From Pseudomonadota bacterium (lineage in GTDB: Bacteria; Desulfobacterota; Syntrophobacteria; Syntrophobacterales; Syntrophobacteraceae), in NCBI GenBank assembly GCA_023416335.1, contig JAEZHY010000075.1, forward strand, positions 1 to 27,644: a stretch of DNA of 27,644 nucleotides, written 5' to 3'. A program made the position numbers and the translations under genes. This document shows, piece after piece, positions 1 through 8,803 of the stretch. Within the stretch, counting starts at the first letter, position 1, and each line of letters opens with the position of its first letter. The notes under the pieces were generated by a model that was given only the letters and a program-made list of their open reading frames with translations, searched no databases and was not told the DNA's origin.

Positions 1-46
1 GCTTCCCCTGCCCACTCGTTTCGTTTCCAGGACGGATGTACTATGA
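1..46 (+). CDS. rplP: Ribosomal protein uL16, 3' end only (partial)
   Basis: The first 46 bases, read from position 2, encode a 14-residue tail ending [14 protein letters not shown] followed by TGA at 44-46. This matches the usual uL16 C-terminus (a basic Leu-Pro...Thr-Phe-Val segment) and its normal place directly before rpmC. The stop overlaps the rpmC start as ATGA, so the two genes are probably translationally coupled. uL16 sits in the large subunit near the A site and the GTPase-associated region. The rest of the gene lies outside the window, so the identification rests on the short tail and on gene order. Confidence 0.85.
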   Translation, partial: LPLPTRFVSRTDVL

Positions 47-249
47 AATCATCAACTAATGCTTTTCGGGACATGACAAAGGACGAACTGCTCCAGAAGC
101 TCAACGAGCTTCAGGAAGCCGGATTCAATCTCAAGTTTCAGCATGCAACGGGGCAGTTGGAAAACACAGCTCAGATCCCCAAGAATAAGAAGGAAATCGC
201 GCGGATTCTGACCATTTTGTCCGAACTGGACAGAAAAGCCGGAGCATAG
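43..249 (+). CDS. rpmC: 50S ribosomal protein uL29
   Basis: This 68-residue protein has the L29 pattern: an N-terminal helix with '[31 protein letters not shown]' character (roughly residues 8-38) and the typical ending '[14 protein letters not shown]' (roughly 48-61). In the family it is a small helical-hairpin protein near the peptide exit tunnel that contacts SRP and trigger factor. The start ATG overlaps the rplP stop by four bases. rpsQ follows after 13 nt. Length is close to the family norm (60-70 residues). Confidence 0.97.
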   Translation: MKSSTNAFRDMTKDELLQKLNELQEAGFNLKFQHATGQLENTAQIPKNKKEIARILTILSELDRKAGA

Positions 250-262
250 GGGCAAAGGTATC

Positions 263-526
263 ATGGAAGAACAGAAATCACTCAGGAAGACTCGCGTCGG
301 TACGGTTCTGAGCAATAAAATGGACAAGACCGTCGTGGTTATGGTCGAACGGCTCATCCAGGACTCGAAATACCGCAAGTTCGTCCGGCGCAGAAACAGG
401 TTCAAGGCGCATGACGCGCAAAACGCCTGTTCCGTCGGTGACCGCGTGCTGATTGAAGAAAGCCGGCCCATTAGCAAAGACAAGCGCTGGCTGGTTGTGA
501 AAATCCTGGAAAAGGCGGCCATCTAG
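263..526 (+). CDS. rpsQ: 30S ribosomal protein uS17
   Basis: An 87-residue OB-fold protein that binds 16S rRNA early in 30S assembly. The family signatures are clear: '[20 protein letters not shown]' near residues 11-30, then '[30 protein letters not shown]' near 50-79. The ATG is preceded by 'ggcaaaggt', a weak but usable ribosome binding site. It lies between rpmC and rplN, as expected. The family is usually 80-90 residues. Confidence 0.98.
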   Translation: MEEQKSLRKTRVGTVLSNKMDKTVVVMVERLIQDSKYRKFVRRRNRFKAHDAQNACSVGDRVLIEESRPISKDKRWLVVKILEKAAI

Positions 527-567
527 CCGAGTCCGGCTCATGCCCGTCCCAAAATGTGGAGTAAACA

Positions 568-936
568 ATGATTCAAGCGGAAACTCAATTAAACGCCGCT
601 GATAATTCCGGTGCCAAGCGGCTTTATTGCATAAAGGTGCTCGGCGGCACGCGCAGGCGATACGCTTCTGTTGGCGATATTATCGTCGTCTCCGTCCAGG
701 AAGCCATCCCGAATGCCAAGGTCAAGAAGGGAGACGTGCTCAAGGCGGTTGTCGTGCGCACCAAAAAGGAAGTCCGTCGCCCGGATGGTTCCTACATCAA
801 ATTCGACGACAACTCCGCAGTTCTCATCAATGCGGCGAAGGAACCCATTGGGACCCGCATTTTCGGACCAGTCGCCAGGGAACTGCGCGCCAGGCAATTT
901 ATGAAAATCATATCGCTCGCGCCGGAAGTTCTTTAG
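568..936 (+). CDS. rplN: 50S ribosomal protein uL14
   Basis: 122 residues, the standard length. It begins [27 protein letters not shown] and contains the family block '[35 protein letters not shown]' near residues 52-86, ending in 'FGPVARELR...[12 protein letters not shown]'. uL14 is at the subunit interface (bridge B5/B8 region) and binds the silencing factor RsfS in other bacteria. The preceding gap of 41 nt is slightly longer than its neighbours and holds no recognisable structure. Confidence 0.99.
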   Translation: MIQAETQLNAADNSGAKRLYCIKVLGGTRRRYASVGDIIVVSVQEAIPNAKVKKGDVLKAVVVRTKKEVRRPDGSYIKFDDNSAVLINAAKEPIGTRIFGPVARELRARQFMKIISLAPEVL

Positions 937-954
937 CGCCAAAGGACTCATGCG

Positions 955-1281
955 ATGAAACACGAGACTTACCATATTAAGAAAAATGACACGGTTAAGG
1001 TTATAGCCGGAAAAGATGAAGGCAAAAACGGCAAGGTCCTTCGGGTTATTCCGAAGAAGGACCGGGTGATCGTGGAAAAGATCAACATGGTCAAACGCCA
1101 CATGAAACCCAGCCAGCAGACAAGGCAGGGTGGCATTCTCGAAAGAGAGGCGCCCATTCACATTTCGAACCTCATGCTGATCTGTTCGAAGTGCACAGAC
1201 CCGACCCGGGTGGGCTATAGAACTCTCGATGACAACCGCAAGGTCCGGTACTGCAAAAAGTGCCAGGAAGTCATCGACTAG
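955..1281 (+). CDS. rplX: 50S ribosomal protein uL24, zinc-ribbon form
   Basis: 108 residues. The N-terminal KOW motif is visible ('[23 protein letters not shown]', about residues 9-31), followed by the L24 segment '[27 protein letters not shown]'. The C-terminus carries two CxxC pairs, CSKC and CKKC, about 25 residues apart, as in L24 proteins that can bind Zn2+. uL24 initiates 50S assembly by binding the 5' domain of 23S rRNA and later lines the tunnel exit. ATG start, 18 nt after rplN. Confidence 0.98.
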   Translation: MKHETYHIKKNDTVKVIAGKDEGKNGKVLRVIPKKDRVIVEKINMVKRHMKPSQQTRQGGILEREAPIHISNLMLICSKCTDPTRVGYRTLDDNRKVRYCKKCQEVID

Positions 1282-1316
1282 GAGACGTCCACCGCAAAGG
1301 CGGGAACGGAGGAAAA

Positions 1317-1856
1317 ATGGCAGTTCTGCGGGATAAGTACAATCAGGAAGTAGTTCCCCAGCTCCAGGAAAAGTACAGCTACAAGAGCCCCATGCAGATC
1401 CCGAGGATCACCAAGATCATACTGAACATGGGTCTTGGAGAAGCGATCCAGAACATCAAGATTCTGGATTCGGCCACAGCCGAACTTACGCAGATTGCGG
1501 GCCAGAAGCCCGTAATCACGCGCGCGCGGCAGAGCATCGCCGCTTTCAAGCTGCGCAAGGGCATGCCGATCGGGTGTATGGTTACCCTCAGGGGCGATCG
1601 GATGTACGAATTTTTCGACAAGCTGGTCAATGTTGCCCTGCCCCGTGTCCGCGACTTCCGCGGAGTCTCGACCAAGGCGCTTGACGGCAGGGGCAATTAT
1701 ACGCTCGGCATTAAAGAGCAGATTATTTTCCCCGAGATCGATTACGACAAAATCGACAAGATCAAGGGAATGAATATCACCGTTGTTACGACGGCCAGGA
1801 CCGATGATGAGGCCAGAACGCTTCTCGCCCTCATGGGAATGCCGTTCAAGCGCTGA
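1317..1856 (+). CDS. rplE: 50S ribosomal protein uL5
   Basis: 179 residues, matching the family norm. I place the start at the ATG at 1317, because GGAGG lies immediately upstream and the protein then begins [20 protein letters not shown] as in other uL5 proteins; an in-frame upstream ATG at 1260 lies inside rplX and would add 19 non-family residues. Core motifs include '[11 protein letters not shown]', '[32 protein letters not shown]' and '[23 protein letters not shown]'. uL5 binds 5S rRNA in the central protuberance and contacts the P-site tRNA. Confidence 0.98.
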   Translation: MAVLRDKYNQEVVPQLQEKYSYKSPMQIPRITKIILNMGLGEAIQNIKILDSATAELTQIAGQKPVITRARQSIAAFKLRKGMPIGCMVTLRGDRMYEFFDKLVNVALPRVRDFRGVSTKALDGRGNYTLGIKEQIIFPEIDYDKIDKIKGMNITVVTTARTDDEARTLLALMGMPFKR

Positions 1857-1870
1857 TAAGGAGGCCTGTT

Positions 1871-2056
1871 TTGGCTAAGAAGTCTCTGATTGCAAAAGCA
1901 AAACGTACTCCCAAGTTCAAGGTCCGGAGCTACAACAGGTGCCCGGTGTGCGGTCGCCCGAGGGCTTACATCCGTAAGTTCGGAATCTGCCGGATATGCT
2001 TCCGAAACATGGCATTGAAGGGAGAACTTCCCGGCGTCGTCAAGGCCAGCTGGTAG
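1871..2056 (+). CDS. rpsN: 30S ribosomal protein uS14, zinc-binding (type Z)
   Basis: 61 residues, starting at TTG 1871 behind the ribosome binding site AAGGAGG. The protein begins [24 protein letters not shown] and has two CxxC pairs (CPVC at about residues 24-27, CRIC at about 37-40), which define the short zinc-binding uS14 rather than the ~100-residue zinc-free form. It binds the 3' major domain of 16S rRNA in the 30S head. TTG is the only start that preserves the conserved N-terminus; it lies 14 nt after rplE. Confidence 0.97.
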   Translation: MAKKSLIAKAKRTPKFKVRSYNRCPVCGRPRAYIRKFGICRICFRNMALKGELPGVVKASW

Positions 2057-2083
2057 ACGGCGGATCCTTAAGGAGCACATAGT

Positions 2084-2479
2084 ATGGTATCGGATTCAAT
2101 AGGCGATTTCCTCAACCGCATTCGGAATGCACAGAAGGCACGGTTCGACAAGGTGGACATCCCTGCCTCCCGTATTAAGGCGAACCTGGCCCGTATTCTG
2201 AAGGAAGAGGGATACATCAAGAATTACAAATTCATAAGGGACGACAAACAGGGAATACTCCGGATTCACCTCAAGTACGGTGACAGCCGGAACGGCGCCC
2301 TGGCCGGTGCACGCCGCATAAGCAGGCCTGGCCGCCGCCTTTATGTCGGTCACGAAGATATCCCCAGGATAATGAACGGAATGGGAGTTGCAATCGTCTC
2401 CACTTCCAGGGGTGTTATGACTGATCGACAGGCCCGCAAAGAACGGGTCGGCGGCGAAGTCCTCTGCGCGCTCTGGTAG
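2084..2479 (+). CDS. rpsH: 30S ribosomal protein uS8
   Basis: 131 residues. Starts MVSDSIGDFLNRIRNAQ, a standard uS8 opening (D-x-I-x-D-x-L-T/N-R-I-R-N). The conserved C-terminal signature is clear as 'GVAIVSTSRGVMTDRQARKERVGGEVLCALW'. uS8 binds the central domain of 16S rRNA; in Escherichia coli it also represses the spc operon by binding mRNA at rplE. Whether that control exists here cannot be told by reading. An AAGGAG ribosome binding site lies just upstream. Confidence 0.99.
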   Translation: MVSDSIGDFLNRIRNAQKARFDKVDIPASRIKANLARILKEEGYIKNYKFIRDDKQGILRIHLKYGDSRNGALAGARRISRPGRRLYVGHEDIPRIMNGMGVAIVSTSRGVMTDRQARKERVGGEVLCALW

Positions 2480-2521
2480 TCTTTGTCGCTCCACTTGCGC
2501 AAATCATAAAGGAGTATTGGC

Positions 2522-3064
2522 ATGTCACGGGTGGGTAAATTGCCCATAACCATACCAAAAGGCGTGAATGTCGCCCTCGAGAACTTGGTCATCACGGTCA
2601 AAGGCCCAAAGGGCTCCCTGACGCGATCGCTTCCGGACGTCCTTAACGTCGAGATCAGCGACAAGACCATCGAGTTCAAAAGGAAGGACGATTCCAACCA
2701 GACGCGATCCACTCACGGCCTCGTTCGGGCGCTGGTGAGCAATATGGTTCACGGAGTCAGCGAAGGTTTTTCCAAGGGGCTCGAAATCCAGGGAACAGGT
2801 TACCGCGCCGAAGTCCAGGGAAATAATCTCAATTTGAGCCTGGGCTATTCTCATCCCATTCAGTTCCCGTTGCCGGATGGAATCAAGGCCGTAGTGGAAA
2901 GAGCCAACCTCGTCCGACTCGAAGGAATCGACAACGAAGTCCTCGGCGAGACTGCAGCCCGGATCCGTGCGCTTAGACCGGTCGAGCCTTACAAGGGCAA
3001 GGGCGTTCGCTATGTCGGCGAGCACGTTCACCGCAAGGTCGGCAAGACCGGTTCCAAGAAGTAG
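2522..3064 (+). CDS. rplF: 50S ribosomal protein uL6
   Basis: 180 residues, the usual length. Starts [17 protein letters not shown] and contains two uL6 repeats, with '[13 protein letters not shown]' in the first and the signature '[33 protein letters not shown]' at the C-terminus. uL6 sits near the sarcin-ricin loop where elongation factors bind. It is preceded by AAGGAG and a 42-nt gap after rpsH. Confidence 0.99.
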   Translation: MSRVGKLPITIPKGVNVALENLVITVKGPKGSLTRSLPDVLNVEISDKTIEFKRKDDSNQTRSTHGLVRALVSNMVHGVSEGFSKGLEIQGTGYRAEVQGNNLNLSLGYSHPIQFPLPDGIKAVVERANLVRLEGIDNEVLGETAARIRALRPVEPYKGKGVRYVGEHVHRKVGKTGSKK

Positions 3065-3081
3065 ATTCGGAGGGTGCTGAA

Positions 3082-3456
3082 ATGTCATCAGGTAACACGA
3101 GTTCGCGCGAGTTGGCTCGGCTGAAGCGCAAGAAGCGCATCAGAAGGAAGGTCGAGGGCACGGAAGAACGTCCCAGACTGACCGTTTTCCGCAGCGATAA
3201 ACATATTTACGCCCAGATCATCAATGACGTAACGGGAAAGACCCTTGTTTCAGCCTCCACGCTCTCGTCCGAATACAAGGAGGGGGAAGCGGTAAAGGGC
3301 AAGGTGAACTCCGCGAAGCGCGTAGGTGAAATTGTCGCACAGAAGGCCCTGGACCAGGGAATCGCCAAAGTAGTCTTCGACCGCAACGGCTTCATCTATC
3401 ACGGGCGCATTCGGGCTCTTGCAGATGCGGCCAGGCAAAAGGGTCTGGATTTTTAA
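3082..3456 (+). CDS. rplR: 50S ribosomal protein uL18
   Basis: 124 residues. It has a basic N-terminal tail ([23 protein letters not shown], about residues 9-31), then '[26 protein letters not shown]' and the typical ending '[28 protein letters not shown]'. uL18 binds 5S rRNA with uL5. The start is ATG with GGAGG upstream. Slightly longer than the 116-120 residues usual in the family, because of the short N-terminal extension. Confidence 0.98.
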   Translation: MSSGNTSSRELARLKRKKRIRRKVEGTEERPRLTVFRSDKHIYAQIINDVTGKTLVSASTLSSEYKEGEAVKGKVNSAKRVGEIVAQKALDQGIAKVVFDRNGFIYHGRIRALADAARQKGLDF

Positions 3457-3483
3457 CCTCTTAGAAAATCGGAGGCAGCCAAA

Positions 3484-3981
3484 TTGATAGCTGTGGAATC
3501 AAACCAGCTGCAGTTAATTGACAAGGTAGTTCATATAAGCCGCGTGGCCAAGGTTGTTAAAGGCGGGCGCCGCTTCTCGTTCAGCGCCATCGTCGTGGTA
3601 GGAGACGGAAACGGCAAAGTCGGCTACAGCCTGGGTAAGGCAAACGAAGTCCCCGAGGCTATACGCAAAGGTATGGAATCTGCGAAGCGTAGCATGGTCG
3701 ACGTACCTATCCTGAATACCACTATTCCACACGAAGTACTTGGACAGTTCGGAGCCTCCGCGGTCATTCTCAAACCCGCTTCCCCCGGTACCGGCGTTAT
3801 CGCAGGTGGTGCCGTCCGCGCCATCATGGAAGCCGCAGGGATCCACAATATTCTGACCAAGTGCGTCGGATCGCGGAATCCTCACAATGTCGTGAAGGCC
3901 ACCGTAGAGGGTTTGAAGAAACTCCGCAGCGCGGAACAGGTCTCGAAGACAAGAGGAAAGAACATACTGGAAGAGGCGTAG
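3484..3981 (+). CDS. rpsE: 30S ribosomal protein uS5
   Basis: 165 residues, starting at TTG 3484 behind GGAGG. The double-stranded RNA-binding-like region '[60 protein letters not shown]' spans about residues 10-70, followed by the second conserved block '[47 protein letters not shown]'. uS5 contributes to decoding fidelity and mRNA unwinding at the entry tunnel. The 72-nt gap that follows is longer than most in this operon. Confidence 0.98.
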   Translation: MIAVESNQLQLIDKVVHISRVAKVVKGGRRFSFSAIVVVGDGNGKVGYSLGKANEVPEAIRKGMESAKRSMVDVPILNTTIPHEVLGQFGASAVILKPASPGTGVIAGGAVRAIMEAAGIHNILTKCVGSRNPHNVVKATVEGLKKLRSAEQVSKTRGKNILEEA

Positions 3982-4053
3982 CCGGCCTGAAAAGGCCCCC
4001 TCCTCCGGCTCAAACCGATTCCGTACAGGAATTGAAAATCGTAAGGTGCAGGA

Positions 4054-4236
4054 ATGGTTAAACCTATCGAAGTAAGACTGGTTCGCAGCCCGATCGGGCG
4101 ACCCGAGAAACACCGCAAGATCCTGCAGGCCCTGGGTCTTACCCGGATGCACAGACCGGTTAGCCTCTACAGCTCGCCTCAGGTGCTCGGTGCCCTTAAG
4201 AAAGTAATTCACCTCGTCAAAATCGAGGAAAAATAG
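4054..4236 (+). CDS. rpmD: 50S ribosomal protein uL30
   Basis: 60 residues with the typical uL30 pattern: 'VRLVRSPIGRPEKHRKILQALGLTRMHRPVSLYSSPQVLGALKKVIHLVKIEE'. The gene is optional in bacteria but sits in the usual place between rpsE and rplO. The ATG is preceded by 'aaggtgcagga', which gives an acceptable ribosome binding site. Nothing unusual in length or composition. Confidence 0.97.
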   Translation: MVKPIEVRLVRSPIGRPEKHRKILQALGLTRMHRPVSLYSSPQVLGALKKVIHLVKIEEK

Positions 4237-4260
4237 AACCAATTCAGAACGGGGTTTTTC

Positions 4261-4719
4261 ATGAGACTTGGAGAACTGGCTCCGCCTGCTGGAGCAAAAA
4301 AGAATACGAAACGCCTGGGCCGCGGATCCGGCTCCGGTCAGGGTATGACCGGCGGCAAGGGTACCAAGGGACAAAAAGCACGCTCGGGCGGCGGAACTCC
4401 TCCGTGGTTCGAAGGTGGTCAGATGCCGCTCCAGCGCAGGATCCCCAAGCGCGGCTTCACCAATATATTCAAGAAAGAGTTTTCGATCGTAAATCTTGAC
4501 GATCTGCAAAGATTTCCGGCCGGAAGCGAAGTTGGTCCGCTCGATCTCACCAGCGTCGGTCTGCTCAAGAAGATTCCCTACGGGGTCAAGCTCCTTGGCA
4601 ACGGCGAAATTACGCAATCGCTCACTGTTCGCGTGCACAAGGCCAGCGCTTCTGCCGTCCAGAAAATCGAAGCGGCCGGCGGTAAAGTTGAACTCATACC
4701 GCTCAAGGAAGGAAAATAG
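4261..4719 (+). CDS. rplO: 50S ribosomal protein uL15
   Basis: 152 residues. It starts MRLGELAPPAGAKKNTKRLGRGSGSGQG, with the Gly/Arg-rich extended tail typical of uL15 ('GGKGTKGQKARSGG'), followed by 'GFEGGQMPLQRRIPKRGF'-type sequence (here PPWFEGGQMPLQRRIPKRGFTN) and a globular C-terminal domain ending 'ASASAVQKIEAAGGKVELI'. uL15 is a late 50S assembly protein. It ends 3 nt before the secY start, so translation of the two is likely coupled. Confidence 0.98.
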   Translation: MRLGELAPPAGAKKNTKRLGRGSGSGQGMTGGKGTKGQKARSGGGTPPWFEGGQMPLQRRIPKRGFTNIFKKEFSIVNLDDLQRFPAGSEVGPLDLTSVGLLKKIPYGVKLLGNGEITQSLTVRVHKASASAVQKIEAAGGKVELIPLKEGK

Positions 4720-4722
4720 AAC

Positions 4723-6030
4723 GTGCTCGCAGGTTTTTCAAATATAGGCAGAATTCCCGAACTCAAGCGTCGCATAGGAATGACCCTGATGCTTCTTGCG
4801 GTCTACCGCATCGGAGCGCACATTCCGACACCGGGCATCAATACGGATGCCCTTATGGCGTATTTCAGACAGGCTCAGGGAACGCTCCTAGGCCTCTTTG
4901 ACATGTTTTCCGGCGGTGCTTTGAGTCACCTCTCCGTATTCGCTCTCGGGATCATGCCCTACATCAGCGCATCGATCATCCTGCAACTCCTCACGGTCGT
5001 CATCCCTACCTTGGAGCGACTCAGCAAGGAAGGTGAAGCGGGACGGCGCAAGATCACGCAGTACACGCGTTACGGAACGGTGGTTCTCAGCGTCATCCAG
5101 GGGTTCGGCATTGCGGTCGGACTCGAAGGCATGATGGGCCCCGGGGATGTTTCCATCGTTCTCGCCCCCGGTTGGGGCTTCCGCCTCATTACCGTTCTGA
5201 CGCTCACGGCCGGAACGGCTTTCATCATGTGGCTCGGTGAGCAGATTACCGAGCGCGGCATCGGCAACGGAATATCCCTCATCATTTTCGCCGGTATCGT
5301 TGCCGGAATTCCCAACGCCATCATCAGCACCGCAAGGCTCGTTCAGGCCGGTGAAATGAGTATTTTCGTACTCGTCGGCCTTGCTGTGATGATGCTTGCG
5401 GTTGTCGCTTTCATCATCTTTATGGAACGCGGCCAGAGGAGAATTCCCGTACAGTATGCCAAGCGCGTGGTAGGAAGACGGGTATACGGCGGACAGAACA
5501 CCCATATCCCCTTGAAGATCAATGCTTCCGGGGTTATTCCGCCGATTTTCGCCTCGTCCATCATCATGTTCCCGGCAACGGTGGCCAACTTCATCAAGGT
5601 ACCCTGGGTGCAGTCGGTCGCAGCCGCTCTTACGCCCGGACACTGGGCCTATACGTTGCTGTACATTCTCTTCATCGTTTTCTTCTGCTTTTTCTACACG
5701 GCCATCGTCTTCAACCCGGTGGACGTATCCGAGAACATGAAGAAGTACGGTGGATTTATTCCCGGTATTCGTCCGGGCCGCCCCACGGCGGAATACATCG
5801 ATAAAGTTCTCAGCCGAATCACCCTCGGCGGAGCGGTCTATATTTCGGCGGTTTGTGTGCTTCCTACTCTGCTTATTCAGAAATTCAGCGTCCCTTTCTA
5901 CTTCGGTGGAACCGCCCTCCTGATCGTTATCGGCGTCGCGATGGACACTCTGGCTCAGATTGAAGCTCACATGTTGTCGCGCCATTACGAAGGTTTCCTG
6001 AAGAAGGGCCGCATGAAGGGTCGCCGCTAA
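4723..6030 (+). CDS. secY: Preprotein translocase subunit SecY
   Basis: 435 residues forming the channel of the SecYEG translocon in the inner membrane. The start is GTG 4723, with the purine-rich end of rplO (AAGGAAGGAAAA) acting as ribosome binding site. About ten hydrophobic segments are visible. Family landmarks include the plug-region '[34 protein letters not shown]' (about residues 49-92), '[18 protein letters not shown]', the cytosolic loop '[10 protein letters not shown]', and '[22 protein letters not shown]'. Length is typical (430-445). Its position between rplO and adk is standard for the spc operon. Confidence 0.99.
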   Translation: MLAGFSNIGRIPELKRRIGMTLMLLAVYRIGAHIPTPGINTDALMAYFRQAQGTLLGLFDMFSGGALSHLSVFALGIMPYISASIILQLLTVVIPTLERLSKEGEAGRRKITQYTRYGTVVLSVIQGFGIAVGLEGMMGPGDVSIVLAPGWGFRLITVLTLTAGTAFIMWLGEQITERGIGNGISLIIFAGIVAGIPNAIISTARLVQAGEMSIFVLVGLAVMMLAVVAFIIFMERGQRRIPVQYAKRVVGRRVYGGQNTHIPLKINASGVIPPIFASSIIMFPATVANFIKVPWVQSVAAALTPGHWAYTLLYILFIVFFCFFYTAIVFNPVDVSENMKKYGGFIPGIRPGRPTAEYIDKVLSRITLGGAVYISAVCVLPTLLIQKFSVPFYFGGTALLIVIGVAMDTLAQIEAHMLSRHYEGFLKKGRMKGRR

Positions 6031-6105
6031 TCCTCCTCCCCCAAGTCGGAGGACACCGCGGATGCAAAGTCAACAAACCAGGATCTTTAAACGGGAGGCA
6101 CACGA

Positions 6106-6747
6106 ATGAACATCATTTTGCTTGGACCGCCGGGAGCCGGCAAGGGTACCCAGGCTAAGCGCCTGGTAGAGAAGTATCATATTCCCCAGGTATCCACAGG
6201 CGATATGCTTCGCGCAGCCCTCAAAGAAGGCACCCCCCTCGGGCTCGAAGCGAAGAAGTACATGGACGCGGGCGGGCTGGTTCCCGACTCCGTCGTGATC
6301 GGACTGGTCAAAGAACGCATTCAGAAATCCGATGCGAAGAACGGATATATGCTGGACGGTTTTCCCCGCACGGTCGGCCAGGCTCAGGAACTTGACAAGA
6401 TCCTTGCCGAACTGGGCCAGAAAATCGACCACGTGGTGAGCGTAGAAGTTCCTAATTCGGAGCTCCTTGGCCGTCTTACCGGCCGTCGTACCTGCCGCGC
6501 CTGCGGCGCAGGCTTTCACGTGATGTTCGATCCCCCGAAGAAGGACGGCGTCTGCGATAAATGCGGCGGCGAACTCTATCAGAGATCAGACGACAACGAG
6601 ACCACGGTACAATCGCGGCTCGAAACATACGAGAAGCAGACTAAACCGCTTATCGACTACTATGTGGACCAGGGCAAGCTTCGCCACATTGACGGCGTAG
6701 GCAAAATGGATGACATTTTGAAACGCATTCAGTCGGTGCTTGGCTAA
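6106..6747 (+). CDS. adk: Adenylate kinase, zinc-LID type
   Basis: 213 residues. Catalyses ATP + AMP = 2 ADP in the cytoplasm. The P-loop GPPGAGKGTQ is at residues 7-16, the NMP-binding region includes 'STGDMLR' (about 30-36), and 'GFPRT' lies at 85-89. The LID domain carries four cysteines at 130, 133, 150 and 153, the structural zinc site seen in Gram-positive and many anaerobic Adk proteins but absent in E. coli. A GGGAGG ribosome binding site precedes the ATG. The 75-nt gap after secY contains only a weak 6-bp inverted repeat (TCCTCC/GGAGGA). Confidence 0.98.
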   Translation: MNIILLGPPGAGKGTQAKRLVEKYHIPQVSTGDMLRAALKEGTPLGLEAKKYMDAGGLVPDSVVIGLVKERIQKSDAKNGYMLDGFPRTVGQAQELDKILAELGQKIDHVVSVEVPNSELLGRLTGRRTCRACGAGFHVMFDPPKKDGVCDKCGGELYQRSDDNETTVQSRLETYEKQTKPLIDYYVDQGKLRHIDGVGKMDDILKRIQSVLG

Positions 6748-6760
6748 AGGGACAAAGTTT

Positions 6761-7525
6761 TTGATCATACTCAGATCCCCTGCTGAAATAGAGAAGATCA
6801 AGAGCGCCTGCCGGATTGTCGCCGAGATCCTCCAGCGGCTGACCGAGCATGTTCAGCCAGGGGTTACCACGTGGGATCTGAACGCCATAAGTGAGGATCT
6901 CGCTGAGAAGAAGCATGCAAAACCGGCGTTCAAAGGGTATCACGGATATCCGTATGCCCTTTGTACGTCGGTCAATGAACAGGTCGTCCACGGAATGCCT
7001 TCCAAGCACAGGAAACTGAAGGAAGGCGACCTCATCAGCATGGATTTCGGCGTGGTGGTTGACGGCTATTACGGCGATTCCGCCATCACCCGCGCGGTGG
7101 GAACCATTTCCGATGAAGCCGCATTGTTGTGCGCGGTAACCGAGGAATCGCTGTATGAGGGTATTTCGCGAGCCCTTTCCGGGAACCGTCTTTCCGACAT
7201 CTCCCATGCTATACAGGAGTATGTGGAAAAGCGTGGTTTTTCCGTTGTGCGGGAGTTTGTCGGGCATGGAATCGGCCAGCACCTGCACGAAAGCCCGCAG
7301 ATTCCCAATTACGGCCCGCCGGGAAAAGGCGTGAGACTCAAGCCCGGAATGGTGCTTGCAATCGAGCCGATGATAAACTCGGGTGTACCGGACGTGGAGA
7401 TCCTTGAGGACCAGTGGACTGCGGTAACGCTGGACCGTAAGCTTTCGGCGCATTTCGAGCACACTATAGCGGTAACGGAAAACGGCCCTGAAATTCTGAC
7501 GCTGCAGGAAACTGCTTTACAATAG
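6761..7525 (+). CDS. map: Type I methionine aminopeptidase
   Basis: 254 residues using the TTG at 6761; I prefer this start because AAAGGG lies about nine bases upstream and the product then opens LIILRSPAEIEKIKSACRIV as in family members. A TTG at 6740 inside adk is also in frame but lacks a ribosome binding site. The protein removes initiator methionine from nascent chains. Metal ligands follow the family pattern: Asp in 'SMDFGVVVDGYYGDSAIT', His in 'EFVGHGIGQHLHE', Glu in 'GMVLAIEPM', and a final Glu in 'FEHTIAVTE'. It lacks the N-terminal zinc-finger extension found in some Map proteins. Confidence 0.97.
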   Translation: MIILRSPAEIEKIKSACRIVAEILQRLTEHVQPGVTTWDLNAISEDLAEKKHAKPAFKGYHGYPYALCTSVNEQVVHGMPSKHRKLKEGDLISMDFGVVVDGYYGDSAITRAVGTISDEAALLCAVTEESLYEGISRALSGNRLSDISHAIQEYVEKRGFSVVREFVGHGIGQHLHESPQIPNYGPPGKGVRLKPGMVLAIEPMINSGVPDVEILEDQWTAVTLDRKLSAHFEHTIAVTENGPEILTLQETALQ

Positions 7526-7544
7526 CGAACTCACTCAGTATAAT
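7516..7544 (+). promoter_or_regulatory. Sigma70-type promoter for infA and downstream genes
   Basis: TTTACA at 7516-7521 and TATAAT at 7539-7544 are separated by exactly 17 nt, giving 11 of 12 consensus matches. The -35 element lies inside the last codons of map. Transcription would begin near 7551, about 34 nt before the infA ATG. GCGAAC (7525-7530) and GTTCGC (7550-7555) form a 6-bp inverted repeat that brackets the -10 element. Confidence 0.72.
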
Positions 7545-7584
7545 AAAAAGTTCGCGATAATTCATACAAGGAGATCCGTAAAGC

Positions 7585-7806
7585 ATGGCCAAAGAGGACA
7601 CTATCGAGGTGGAAGGTACGGTGGTGGAAACCCTTCCCAATGCCATGTTCCGCGTGGAGTTGCCCAACGGTCATCGCATTCTCGCTCATATTTCCGGAAA
7701 AATGCGCATGCACTTCATCCGCATACTCCCCGGAGATAAAGTTACGGTTGAACTTTCTCCTTACGATTTGACTCGGGGCCGCATTACTTACAGGTCCAAG
7801 TCCTAA
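7585..7806 (+). CDS. infA: Translation initiation factor IF-1
   Basis: 73 residues, an S1-type OB-fold protein starting [41 protein letters not shown] and ending '[20 protein letters not shown]', both diagnostic of bacterial IF-1. It binds the 30S A site during initiation. A GGAG ribosome binding site precedes the ATG. The gene has its own strong candidate promoter immediately upstream. Confidence 0.99.
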   Translation: MAKEDTIEVEGTVVETLPNAMFRVELPNGHRILAHISGKMRMHFIRILPGDKVTVELSPYDLTRGRITYRSKS

Positions 7807-7842
7807 GCGGACCCAACGCTTTGTTTCCGGAAAGGAATTGAA

Positions 7843-7956
7843 ATGAAAGTGCGAGCATCGGTAAAGCGAATTTGCAGAAAATGCAAAATCATCCGCCGCC
7901 ATGGAAATGTGCGCGTAATCTGTGAGAATCCCAGGCACAAGCAGCGCCAGGGCTAA
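7843..7956 (+). CDS. rpmJ: 50S ribosomal protein bL36, zinc form
   Basis: Thirty-seven codons from ATG 7843 to TAA 7954-7956 encode [19 protein letters not shown] and on to a HKQRQG ending. This is the short bL36 with the CxxC...C...H zinc ligands: Cys11, Cys14, Cys27 and His32. Length and position (between infA and rpsM) are exactly those expected. An AAAGGA ribosome binding site is present. Confidence 0.97.
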   Translation: MKVRASVKRICRKCKIIRRHGNVRVICENPRHKQRQG

Positions 7957-7971
7957 TGGAGGAATAAGACA

Positions 7972-8346
7972 TTGGCACGCATTGCAGGCATCGACCTACC
8001 AAAGAACAAGCGCATCGAAATCGCTCTCACATATATTTACGGTATCGGCAGACCGACGGCCCAGAAGATTCTCGAGATGGCCGAAATCAGCCGTGACGTG
8101 AAGAGTGACGACCTGACCGATGCTCAGGTTAATACGATCAGGCAGATCATCGATACACACTTCAAGGTGGAAGGTGACCTACGATCCGAGGTTTCCATGA
8201 GCATTAAGCGTCTCATGGACCTGGGCTGCTATCGCGGACTCAGGCACCGCCGGGGCCTTCCTGTCCGAGGACAACGTACGCACACTAATGCCCGCACTCG
8301 AAAAGGTCCGCGCCGCTCCGTTATGGGCAAGCGGAAGAAGGCATAG
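7972..8346 (+). CDS. rpsM: 30S ribosomal protein uS13
   Basis: 124 residues from TTG 7972, with GGAGGAA upstream. Starts [26 protein letters not shown] and ends with the basic tail '[36 protein letters not shown]'. uS13 is in the 30S head, contacting the P-site tRNA and uL5 across the subunit bridge. Only 15 nt separate it from rpmJ, so there is no room for an E. coli-type alpha-operon pseudoknot leader at this position. Confidence 0.98.
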   Translation: MARIAGIDLPKNKRIEIALTYIYGIGRPTAQKILEMAEISRDVKSDDLTDAQVNTIRQIIDTHFKVEGDLRSEVSMSIKRLMDLGCYRGLRHRRGLPVRGQRTHTNARTRKGPRRSVMGKRKKA

Positions 8347-8358
8347 CACGGAGGAGAT

Positions 8359-8751
8359 ATGGCCAGAGAGAAAGCAGCTCGAACCAAGAAAAAAGAGCGC
8401 AAGAATATCCTGAACGGCGTTGCGCATATACGGTCCACATTCAACAACACGATCATCACGATCACGGACCTGAGCGGCAATGCCCTTTCATGGTCGAGCG
8501 CCGGAAGCCAGGGTTTCAAGGGGTCCAGGAAGAGCACCCCCTTCGCCGCGCAGGTTGCCGCCGAAGTCGCCGCAAAGAAGGCCCAGGAACACGGCGTACA
8601 GAATATCGAAGTCTACGTGAAGGGTCCCGGATCCGGCCGCGAAGCAGCCCTCAGGGCACTCCAGGCCGCCGGTTTCAATATCACCTTCATCAAGGACGTG
8701 ACACCTATTCCGCATAATGGCTGCCGGCCTCCCAAAAGGCGGAGAGTGTAA
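8359..8751 (+). CDS. rpsK: 30S ribosomal protein uS11
   Basis: 130 residues. It has a basic N-terminus ([20 protein letters not shown]), then '[44 protein letters not shown]' and the family ending '[19 protein letters not shown]'. The '[13 protein letters not shown]' motif is nearly invariant. uS11 lies on the 30S platform near the E site. GGAGG ribosome binding site, 12 nt after rpsM. Confidence 0.99.
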   Translation: MAREKAARTKKKERKNILNGVAHIRSTFNNTIITITDLSGNALSWSSAGSQGFKGSRKSTPFAAQVAAEVAAKKAQEHGVQNIEVYVKGPGSGREAALRALQAAGFNITFIKDVTPIPHNGCRPPKRRRV

Positions 8752-8803
8752 GGAACTGAACGAACCAGCCGTGCTATTTGTAATATAAGTCAGGAGGAAC
8801 ATT

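Noticed and set aside
3514..4638. Long minus-strand open frame (374 codons) opposite rpsE, rpmD and rplO
   Set aside because: It runs antisense to three certain ribosomal protein genes, shows no family motif, and is explained by codon bias in GC-rich DNA.
4888..5985. Long minus-strand open frame (365 codons) opposite secY
   Set aside because: Its composition is highly polar and without motif, as expected for the complement of a membrane protein gene.
6031..6053. TCCTCC/GGAGGA inverted repeat after secY
   Set aside because: Only 6 bp, no U tract, and GGAGG-type words are expected near ribosome binding sites; too weak for a terminator.
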